Positions 21,901 through 33,900 of a stretch of DNA of 64,000 bases are shown in pieces. The stretch is from Limnephilus marmoratus. Taxonomy: Eukaryota; Arthropoda; Insecta; Trichoptera; Limnephilidae. Every line of letters starts with the position of its first letter. Position 1 is the first letter of the stretch. The notes beneath the pieces were generated by a model, which ran no database searches, was not told the origin of the DNA, and saw only the letters and a list, made by a program, of their open reading frames with translations. Both the position numbers and the translations under genes were made by a program. The stretch covers positions 26,855,286-26,919,285 of the forward strand of contig OU862913.1 of assembly GCA_917880885.1 (NCBI GenBank), in the 5' to 3' direction.

Positions 21901-24900
21901 GATAACACTCGGTCCTGAGTAAGAATTGCAGTCACACAATTGATCTTTATTATCTTTACTGTTCTCTTGCACCGTTTTAGCTAACATTGTTACTATGTAT
22001 AAAATTATTAAGAAAAATGCTCACCGTCTGTTTACCTCCACCAGAGCGATGCTGTTGTACACTGTGGAGGTAGTGGAGTTGTACTCTGGATGGATGATTA
22101 TTTTACTGACTTTGTAAATTACATCTGAAGAATCGGGGTTGAGTCTCCCCCCCAGTCCAACATAATATGTAATATTTCCGGATCTGAAACAAAAGGAGTG
22201 GTGATAGTGGCACATTATTCCATTTTACTTGATAAATGAACATTGCTTTATGCAAACATTTCCTCTTACGTACATCTAATACAATCTCCACAGAGCTCCA
22301 CAACTAGAGGTGTTACATTTAGATTTCAGAGAGTTAGTGAGAAGGATCAGGTTATCAAACCAAAAGCAAACCTCCTTGAAATTATTTCAGGCGATGTCAT
22401 CGCTGAAACCACTCGAACCACTCGATGTCATCGCCTGAAATAATTTCAAGGAGGTTTGCTTTTGGTTTGATAACCTGATCCTTCTCACTAACTCTCTGAA
22501 ATCTAAATGTAACACCTCTAGTTGTGGAGCTCTGTACTCTCTAGGTATCTATAGCCTTCACAGAACACAGCGAGGCGAGGTCACCTCCAGTCAGAGGTCA
22601 CTCACCAAACAACTAATGATGGTTTAAACTTTCAAAATCAATTTTAACTATTAAAACATTTCCATTAAAATTTCACTAATAAAATTCCTTGATACTTGTT
22701 CGCACTTGTCCACCTCATGAGACGCATGATGCATGGTGTCTGGACGAAGCTAATAATAATTATTAAGCATATTCAGATTGATTAAGAGGATATAAACAAA
22801 TAATTTGAAATAAATTTTGCCTTTGAAATCCATCTGAAATCGACACTTTTATCGAACATGTTTTAAAATACTTTTTCTGTTCTTGCCGCGCAATAGTACC
22901 AACTGCCCGGAGCGAGTGGGATTTATGGCAACAATGTTTGAGAAATTTTGAGATGCTGAAAGGAGTGATAAGAGGAAGGATGTGGGAAAGAGGAATGACG
23001 GGAAGTACCTGCCTATTCAGATCTGATCACTTTGACCAGCAAAACATAACGCAAAACAAAAACAAAAAATTACATTAGCTCTACACAAGAGGCCCTGAGG
23101 AAAACAATTTTCCATAGGGCTTATATAATCTTAGGGGATGCTGTGTGGAGGGTATTTTCAAGGAAAGGAAGAAGAGGAAGTTCTGGGACGGAAATAGGTA
23201 TGAGGGGTGGGTAGGAATCTGGAGGTTAATGGATGAATCCATCCCTCCAACTGAGATTCTGGCTGGAGAGGTCAAAAGACCTCCCCAACAAGTCTCTCGA
23301 TCGTGGGCAAACACATCGGCCGCCAAGACCCTGACAAACCTCACCCCATGAACCCGGTCACCCCTGCTAGGTCACCAAACGTAGCAAACCACTTGGGTGA
23401 CCTATGTCAGAGGTGTTGGTTATCCAATAAATGGTTTCCGGGGCGGCGGTACCCATGCCCGCCTCCCAAAATGAGCAAATATTTAATTTCTGAAATGAAG
23501 AGTTTATAATTAGATTGTTGAAAGTAAATATGTTGAACCTTTTCAGTAGATTTGTTAATATCCATCATCCAGTTGATTAGTCAGACATCTCCGATAAATC
23601 CAAATTAGAGTTGAGTATACAGTTATATGTGTTAGTGTTAGTGTCCCCTCTATCTGCTACTATACAGTTATATGTGTTAGTGTTAGTGTCCCCTCTATCT
23701 GCTACTATACAGTTATATGTGTTAGTGTTAGTGTCCCCTCTATCTGCTACTATACAGTTATATGTGTTAGTGTTAGTGTCCCCTCTATCTGCTACTATAC
23801 AGTTATATGTGTTAGTGTTAGTGTCCCCTCTATCTGCTACTATACAGTTATATGTGTTAGTGTTAGTGTCCCCTCTATCTGCTACTATACAGTTATATGT
23901 GTTAGTGTTAGTGTCCCCTCTATCTGCTACTATACAGTTATATGTGTTAGTGTTAGTGTCCCCTCTATCTGCTACTATACAGTTATATGTGTTAGTGTTA
24001 GTGTCCCCTCTATCTGCTACTATACAGTTATATGTGTTAGTGTTAGTGTCCCCTCTATCTGCTACTATACAGTTATATGTGTTAGTGTTAGTGTACCCTC
24101 TATCTGCTACTATACTCACATTACTCATAAACACCAACAACATCTATTATAATAAGTGAAGTGTACAATGTGGGATATATCAAAATGTCATGCTAATGTA
24201 ACACACCGTTATGCCTCCCGGTATTATTTTATGGCATATTTAATATGCAAAACGCAGCCACATGTAAATAATAATAGATTTATGGTGAGAATTGAAATAT
24301 TACTTTCCTCATTAACTCAAAACATAGTATTTGGAGATTTTTTTTTTTTTTTTGAAACATATAACAAAGTTTACATACAATTTTACAATATATACATCAA
24401 TATTTCAATCACTCTCCTAATAAAGCATGATGTCTGACTAATCAACTGGACCATCGATATATCGAATTTATTAAAAAATCTATTTCTCCAAACAGGTGAC
24501 TCAAACCTTTCTCAACTCTAACACAGAATTAAAAGCGGTCACTTCTTCATCTTATTCAAATATCAAACCAAATAAGATATTCATTTACATTCATCACTTT
24601 GATAATTATTTACAAGACGAGTGCAATTTATAATTAATAAAACAATAAACTCACCCAGCGAGTTCAATAGCGCGTGCACTAGTCACCAGCCACCTGTCAC
24701 TCAGTAGGGTCACCATGTTCCGCCAGATGATGTGGCCTTCCTCACCAGTTCCTAACCATCCCTGGAAACACAAACACTCTTCATATTATTCCCTGAGAAA
24801 GTGAAATTGTTTTAAATTGCCCGAAAAGTAATACCTGATTTATCCTTTTAAATTACCACTTTTTAAAATCATTAACACACAAGATTCCAGCTGCCTGGAA

Positions 24901-27900
24901 CCAGTGGGACTATTGCATCTCCAATATTATGCGCTATGTTGTGTGATTGTTACGAGTGCAGCTCTTAGGATGATCATTTTTACAACACAATTTGAAATTA
25001 TCGTGGCATTCATTTTGGGTTATTGCCGTCCATTTTTAATCAACGTTTTAGACAGCGTTACACTTCCAATTACATGTTTTGTATGCTGAAGTGTAGTCGT
25101 GTTGCAAGCTTTAATTCCCTTAATGTGGTTTTCTGTGTTTATTTTTGGTGTAGCGATCTAATAATATTAATAGGGACGACAGAAAAGCTAAATACTCCTG
25201 ATATCCGGTAATAGACTATACAACAAAACTAAACGCATAAAATGATATTAAGAGGATTATAGCTTTTATTAAATTGATGGCCTACGTGGTGAAGGAGTTA
25301 GTCTCTCGACTAGCAAGCCGGAGGCACGGGATCAAATCCCGGCATGCGCAAGTAAATTTTATTTGATCAATTTGTGTTATTTCACAATTTAATAATGTAT
25401 TGTATATTTGCGGCACATTCAAGAGTGAAGGAAACTCTCATTATCGCCCTGGTGTAAGACCACCATCCAGAATTGAAATGGTTTTGGACATATTTGGTGA
25501 TCAAATCTGAATAGCCCAGTTCTTCCCCACCTTCCTCTTCACCATCTCCTTCCCCTCTCAACTACCTTCAGCCTCACAAAAACCCCAATTTGGGATGTCT
25601 TTTTTTTACATTAGTTCTACACAGGAGGCACTGAGAAAAATAATTTCCCTCAAGGCCTACGTAATCTTTGGGGATGCTATGGAGGGTCTTTTTAAGGAAA
25701 GGAAGGAAATAAAGTTCTGGAAAGTAAAAAGGCAAGAGGGGTGGGTAGGAATCTAGGGTTCGGTGTGTCCAGGTCATTCAACCCCCCATATCCAGACAAA
25801 CCTCACCCCATGAACATACCCTTATTCAGGCACCACTACTAATTCACCAAACGCAGCAAACCACTTAGGGTGACCTATGAATATCCAATAAATTGTTCCC
25901 GGGGCGGCGGTACCCATACCCCCCTTCCAAATTAAATTTGGATTATTTAATTACTAATATTTTTTACTGCAGTCGTAATAATGTCTGTTACTTACATAGT
26001 ATGGGGCCTCTGTGGTGGTGTTCATGTGCGTACCGTGGTATTCTATGCTGGGGTCCGGTATGGCAGAACAGGTGTCTCCCCGCGTCCAGCCGGTGCTAGT
26101 TCGCTGGCAGGGGTAGACCTGCTCTGCCAGCTCTATGCAGTCTGTAGAGGAAACACAAATAGATAAGTAATGAACTAATGTTTTGAGAGAACAGTTATTT
26201 AAACTATCTACTTTATAAGAGTGGATTCATAGTGGAAGATATTCCTAATACAGCAGATGTGTATAGACAGGTAGGCAGTTCCTCTAGGCTTCGTTACCTC
26301 TGTCAGCCTAATACAGCAGATGTGTATAGACAGGTAGGCAGTTCCTCTAGGCTTCGTTACCTCTGTCAGCCTAATACAGCAGATGTGTATAGACAGGTAG
26401 GCAGTTCCTCTAGGCTTCGTTACCTCTGTCAGCCTAATACAGCAGATGTGTATAGACAGGTAGGCAGTTCCTCTAGGCTTCGTTACCTCTGTCAGCCTAA
26501 TACAGCAGATGTGTATAGACAGGTAGGTAGTTCCTTTTGACTTCGTTACCTCTGTCAGCCTCACAACTTTACAATAAGAATCACAAGTAAACATTACATA
26601 ATTCTGAAGTTCTTCCCGCTCTGATTCGGACAGAATAGATAGTTTTCCCTTGTTCCTAGGTTGATGAGATCTTTGCTAGTATAGATAGTCATTTTTCAGT
26701 GTATAAACCATAGCAATGTACTAATAGCTTTATTACGTACTCTGGAAGCGGCGGACAGGCGGGCTAAGGATTCAACCCTGGACTTCTGTATACGGGGATA
26801 ATACTCTAACCCAGCGTTTCCCAAAAGGTGTTCCGCGGAACCCTGGGGTTCCGTAGAAGCATCACAAGGGTTCCGCGTTCCTCCGGATTGTTGCAAGGAT
26901 CATTGCAAGGAAGAAACACAAATACTTTTACAGTAAACGACAAAATCTCTTCTCTTAGAAAGAAACTTGTCTTCTGGATAGAATGTGTTGAACGTAAACA
27001 GTATCAATGTTTTTCTCTTTTAAACGAGTTTCTGGAAAAAAAATGAGTTGCAAGTAACCACAGATATTGAAAAAGGCATTTACGAACATTTGATGACCCT
27101 CAACAAATCTCTGGAAGAGTATTTTCCCGAAAAAAAACCTGCAGGATATTGACTGGGTACAGAATCCATTCCTAGTTCACAGGAAACCGTCGACTCTCAC
27201 AGCAACAGAATACGAGACTTTGATAGATATCAAATGTTCTTCTTCCTTACAACCAAATTTAATTCAGAAAAACTAATCTGGATGAGTTTTGGATCGGACT
27301 TAAAACGAATATCCAGAAGACTTCTGGAAGGCTATCAAAGTTTTGTTACCGTTTATGACCACTTACCGGTGTGAAACTGGCTTTTCGGCTTACGCTTACA
27401 CAAAAAACAAATACAGAAACAGACTGGATGCAGCTCCAGATCTTCGTATTCAGCTATCTGACATAAAGCCTGATTTCAATGCTATTTTAACAAAAAATTT
27501 AAAAAGATATCACTCTTCACATTAAAGTAAGTTTTACACAAAACTTTTGATCTTTCTTTTCAAGGTAAACATGAAAGTATTCAAACTACAAGTTAATCTT
27601 TTTCTTATAAAAATAGGGTTCCGCCTAGAAAAGTATGATCAATAAGGGTTCCGGGGCGAAAAAAAATTGGGAAACGCTGCTCTAACCACTGAGCTATTGA
27701 GACATATGAAGGTGTTATGAAACTCACAATCTGCCGCTCTGGAGCCGCTGATTGGCTGGGAGACCACTCCCTCTGGCAGCGGCGGACAGGCGGGCTGGGC
27801 GCAGCACACCAACTCATCGTTGCACTTCTGTGAACCAACCACATATCATGTTTTGAGTTTCCAGTGCACACAACATGCATGTTCATACTCTTCTTGTACT

Positions 27901-30900
27901 TGCTTATCCATTTATTACTACTAGCAAGTTTCCAGTGCACACAACAGGCATATTCATACTCTTCTTGTACTTGCTTGTCTATTCATTACTACTAGCAAGT
28001 TTACAGTGCACAAAACATGCATATTCATACTCTTCTTGTACCTGCTTGTCTATTCATTACTACTAGCAAGTTTCCAGTGCACACAACATGCATATTCATA
28101 CTCTTCTTGTACCTGCTTGTCTATTCATTACTACTAGCAAGTTTCCAGTGCACACAACATGCATATTCATACTCTTCTTGTACCTGCTTGTCTATTCATT
28201 ACTACTAGCAAGTTTCCAGTGCACACAACATGCATATTCATACTCTTCTTGTACCTGCTTGTCTATTCATTACTACTAGCAAGTTTCCAGTGCACACAAC
28301 ATGCATATTCATACTCTTCTTGTACCTGCTTGTCTATTCATTACTACTAGCAAGTTTCCAGTGCACACAACATGCATATTCATACTCTTCTTGTACTTGC
28401 TTGTCTATTCATTACTACTAGCAAGTTTCCAGTGCACATTACATGCATATTCATACTCTTCTTGTACCTGCTTGTCTATTCATTACTACTAGCAAGTTTC
28501 CAGTGCACACAACATGCATATTCATACTCTTCTTGTACTTGCTTGTCTATTCATTACTACTAGCAAGTTTCCAGTGCACACAACATGCATATTCATACTC
28601 TTCTTGTACTTGCTTGTCTATTCATTACTACTAGCAAGTTTCCAGTGCACACAACATGCATATTCATACTCTTCTTGTACCTGCTTGTCTATTCATTACT
28701 ATTAGCAAGTTTCCAGTGCACACAACATGCATATTCATACTCTTCTTGTACTTGCTTGTCTATTCATTACTACTAGCAAGTTTCCAGTGCACACAACATG
28801 CATATTCATACTCTTCTTGTACTTGCTTGTCTATTCATTACTACTAGCAAGTTTCCAGTGCACACAACATGCATATTCATACTCTTCTTGTACCTGCTTG
28901 TCTATTCATTACTATTAGCAAGTTTCCAGTGCACACAACATGCATATTCATACTCTTCTTGTACTTGCTTGTCTATTCATTACTACTAGCAAGTTTCCAG
29001 TGCACACAACATGCATATTCATACTCTTCTTGTACTTGCTTGTCTATTCATTACTACTAGCAAGTTTCCAGTGCACACAACATGCATATTCATACTCTTC
29101 TTGTACTTGCTTGTCTATTCATTACTACTAGCAAGTTTCCAGTGCACACAACATGCATATTCATACTCTTCTTGTACTTGCTTGTCTATTCATTACTACT
29201 AGCAAGTTTCCAGTGCACACAACATGCATATTCATACTCTTCTTGTACCTGCTTGTCTATTCATTACTACTAGCAAGTTTCCAGTGCACACAACATGCAT
29301 ATTCATACTCTTCTTGTACTTGCTTGTCTATTCATTACTACTAGCAAGTTTCCAGTGCACACAACATGCATATTCATACTCTTCTTGTACCTGCTTGTCT
29401 ATTCATTACTACTAGCAAGTTTCCAGTGCACACAACATGCATATTCATACTCTTCTTGTACTTGCTTGTCTATTCATTACTACTAGCAAGTTTCCAGTGC
29501 ACACAACATGCATATTCATACTCTTCTTGTACCTGCTTGTCTATTCATTACTATTAGCAAGTTTCCAGTGCACACAACATGCATATTCATACTCTTCTTG
29601 TACTTGCTTGTCTATTCATTACTACTAGCAAGTTTCCAGTGCACACAACATGCATATTCATACTCTTCTTGTACCTGCTTGTCTATTCATTACTATTAGC
29701 AAGTTTCCAGTGCACACAACATGCATATTCATACTCTTCTTGTACTTGCTTTTCTATTCATTACTACTAGCAAGTTTTGCTGCTAGGCCGTGCAGGCAGC
29801 TTTTTGATGGGCTTCGCCCAATTTAGTAAAGTTACCTGACAATAGAGTTTTACCAATTAATTTTTTTTATCCAAATAAATATACCTACTCATTTGTGAAT
29901 GGCTTCATAATATATGAATTCACTGGACGAATCAAAACTAAATTCTACTAACCACTGGAGCGATAAGAAAATGAAATAAATAAATTTGCCTCGATTGCTC
30001 GCGATTTCCCAGAAGATTATTTTTTTTAAATTTTTCCCCAACATTAAAAAATCATACCTTTGAATTTGAACACGTAAACATAAAAACTTATTATATTGCT
30101 ATATAGCCAATGAATTTACCTGTATTTTACCGTTTATTTAATATTTGTAGGATTTATAAAAAAAATATTAAAAAATCGTTAAATTTACAACCACGTGAAT
30201 CCTGCGAGTCAACATAGAATATTTTCGATTTCTGTAAGTTGTCTGTGGTATACTTGATAATTAAAGGTGCATATCTATGGAAAAAGGTCCTAATTTTAAC
30301 TGTAAACAGCTGATCAAAAATTCAATGTGAAAAAAATATTAAAAAAAATATATTTTTAACATCATTCTAAAATAGTCTACGAAGTTCGGATTTGCAACAT
30401 CTATGCATTATGATAAAGCATTTCAATAGCTTCGTTTTCAAATAAGTGACTGGCCGGGGAAATGTTTGAAATAATTACAATAAATGTTTTACGAATGGTA
30501 GGAAAATGTAGTCCAATTTTGGACCGCTATCAATCGCAGAAAAATAAAAGTTGTCCATTTTTCGACCATAATCGCTCCAGTGGCTAAGTAGCAAACTCCC
30601 ATTAACTAAGAAACATGGTGCCTGTATTATAAATATGCGAGCTTGAGGTGTGTAAATAACCCCAGACCCTCTGGGCTTAATACCCAAGAATTATGATTTT
30701 GAAAATCTATTTGCGCGAACAAACAAATATCACAAGGAATGACAATTAGACTGCTCCAGGGAAAATAACAGATCCATCAACCTTGTTTTGTAGTTATATG
30801 CAGCTTGGAGGCCTCCGTAATCTTATCCGCTTAAAATTCAGGTCTGTAATTCCTTTTGTGACTTGAAACTTGCACAAGAGATGAGATTTGTCAATTAATT

Positions 30901-33900
30901 ACACAACTCATAAGTTTTCACAATGACAAGAAAAATTTTCATAAAAACAGACGATGTCAGTTATTTTCAGTTTGAATTCTATTTTCAAACCATCAGGTGT
31001 CTCTGTTAAATCCAAAGAGTACCTACCCAACTACCATCCTTGTGATATAAATAGATTTATTTAAATATTAGAACAAACAAAACATATTGCAATGCATAAC
31101 CAGTGCCAATCAGAATTCAAGAAATTAAAGAGCGCCGCCCAAATTGTGTATTTTTACATAAAATTGAAGTATCTCCCCCCGGGGAGAGGTCTGTAGCAAT
31201 AGGCCACTTGCATGGATTTCATAACGACTTGGAAAAAATCGTGTGGATAGATTTTTTTTACTAAGATTACGAAAACGATAGTAAATTTTTTTAGAAATGT
31301 ACAGTTTATTTTTTTGTGACGTCACTACATGAAAATGTCCCGTCTCCGAAAATGTTCCTATTAATTTTGTAAAATTCCACACTGATTTATTTTTTTTAAA
31401 TGGCAACACTTTGATTTCAGGCAAATTTTTGATTTGACATTTAACGTTCACTAGATTTATTGTTTGTTCTCTACGAACTTATCATTTGGTTTGACTTTTG
31501 ATGTTATGAAGAGAACCCCGTACATTTTATACTGTATGTACGTGTTTTAGAGGTATAATGGTGCTGATTTTAACAAAATCTAATTTTTAATATTCTTATT
31601 ATTATTATAATTTACAAGTACAAGTTTATTACATTGGATTTAGTAACATAGACGTTGAACATTATAATGATTTATGATCAATAAGATGGATCAAGGATTG
31701 ACGGCCGGCGACGTACAGCGGTAAGGCGCTTGACTTGCATTCCGAAGGTCGCGGGATCGAATCCCGGCGTCGCAAATAAATTTTATTTGATTAATTTGTG
31801 TATTTCACAATTGAATTCATTTAAAATAATATGTAGTGTATTTGCGGCACGTTGCAGAGTGGAATATACTCCCAGTATCGCCCTGGTGTAAGATCACCAT
31901 TCAGAATTGAAACGTTGCTTGAAATAGCTTCTGCCGTGTTTGGTGACCAGATCTGAATAGCCAGTTACTTCCCCACCTTCCTCTTCCCTATCTCCTTCCC
32001 CTCCCCACTGCCTTCAGCCTCACAACATACCCCAATTGGGGATGCCATAGTCCCACTGGCTCCAGACGGGAGCAGTTGGGACTCTTGTTCGGTATTCATG
32101 TAAAAAAAAAAGGAAAAAATATTTATGAGATGTAATATTTTTGGTATGCCTCGTTATTCTCCTGTGCCATTCATGTGGAAAAAGTTCCTTTTTAAAACAA
32201 TTTCGGCTATGTAATTATCGTTTTTTCGCACCCATAAAATTATGTCCCGTCTTTCCGGTTTATAAAAAATGGTCTGATTTTTCAGATTGAAATTTTCAAA
32301 AAATCACCAGGGTCTTAAAAATACGATTAAAAAAAATATGTATGGAATGTCTTAGAATATTTGTCCAAACCCGATTTTTTTTTTTAAATGTGATGTAAGT
32401 GACCTATTACTAACCAAATTGGTTTGAGAGCTTTAAAATTTCAAGATTAACATTTAAAAATAATATTTAATTAAATGAAGATAATATAAGCGAAACTCAA
32501 TCAAAAATCTGAAAACTGAAAAATCAGAAAAAGATATTGGCACCTCTGGGATCTGGGACTCGAACCCAGGACCTCTCGCTTTCCGGGCAAGTCCGAGTCG
32601 AGTCCCAGAGGTGCCAATATCTTTTTCTGATTTTTCTGTTTTCAGATTTTCGATTGAATTTCGCTTATGTTGTCTTCATTTAATTAAATATTATAATTTG
32701 AGGTTTTACTCATAAAATTAAAAAAAAAAACAATTGTGCTTTAGACCACACAACTGAAGTAAAACTTCTGCTCCATCTATATGATAGGAAGAGAGAAAGA
32801 AAAAGTTTGAGCGCACTGCTCTCTCTTGCTCCTACAGTGTGATACAGACAATAGGCCTGCAGTGTGTAACGTAACTGGTTATGAGAGAAAGAGAGAAAGA
32901 AAATGTGTGCTTGCACCTCTCTCTCTTGCCCCTACAGTAATATATGAAGCGAAACTCTCTCTCTTTCTATTCTCAGTAACTTATATCTCCCTCTCAACTA
33001 CCGTTCGCCTCGCTTTTCGTAACGCTCTCGTCACGCATTCGCCAGCTTACTCCCCAAGTCAAGCGTGCGTAAAGAAGTTTTACTTCAAAAATAAAATATA
33101 GATAATATATTCATTTTTTATACATTTTGTTGTTGGTAATATAGGCACAACACAAATTTTCGAATTTAGTAAAAGCCAAATGGATTCGATTCCAAAAATG
33201 ACTGTTTCCTTCTAAAAATACTATCAGGCGATTTAGTATTTGATTTTGGAAAATGTTATGTTTTGTTACACATTTATTTTTTCATTTATCAACTCTTTTC
33301 GGAAAATTGGTCAGAAAAAAGGTTGAGATTTAAAAAAAATCTTTTTTAAATTATGATTAGTTTGGAATTTGTCAATGTTGTTTTTTATTAAACTTGAAAA
33401 AAATTCTTCCGGAAGCATTGGAATATCAGAAAAATTTTCTAGGAAAATAAATTATAAAATGTGTCTGGAATTTTTTACAAAAAAACTTTCAGACATTTAG
33501 GGCCCGCGCAGACAGCTAAGCGTTCAGCGTTCACCTAGCATTTGTCCGGTTGCGTTCTACGCGAGTTCTAACACACACAGCACATGGTCAAAAATGCTTC
33601 GTTACATTTTCCCAACAAAGCTTGTACGTGAAACATGTATTTCGATAGTTCGTCTTCAGAAGACAAAGCATTGCTATTGTTGACTTTGGAAGAGTCTAAA
33701 AAGAAAAGAAGATACTGGGTGCATCCGATTAACACTGAGCCAAATTAAATGGAGAGTTCAGAATTCTTTTTCCTGAATTACTTGAAGATGAAAAACGTTT
33801 TTTTTTATTTAATTTCGAATGTCAATAAGTACTCCTAGCTTTAATGAATTGCATAATTATATAAAAAAGGAAATAGTTCTCCACACGCTCAATCCAAATT

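Noticed and set aside
22025..22040. Donor GTAAAC at 22035 for exon 16
   Set aside because: It would leave phase 0 and put a TAG into exon 17; the GTGAGC donor 11 bases further keeps the frame.
23611..24159. Open frames of about 180 codons on both strands
   Set aside because: They come from a 45-bp tandem repeat whose length is a multiple of three.
28017..29770. Twenty-five identical 63-codon ORFs
   Set aside because: Each is the same frame of the 71-bp satellite read over and over, with stops from the unit itself.
27848..29776. Regular repeat array resembling CRISPR
   Set aside because: Units are contiguous with no unique spacers, and the genome is eukaryotic; it is a satellite.
31125..31451. 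Minus-strand 108-codon ORF as a host exon
   Set aside because: No cysteine pattern or splice borders fitting exons 12 and 13; phase 0 of that intron is already satisfied.
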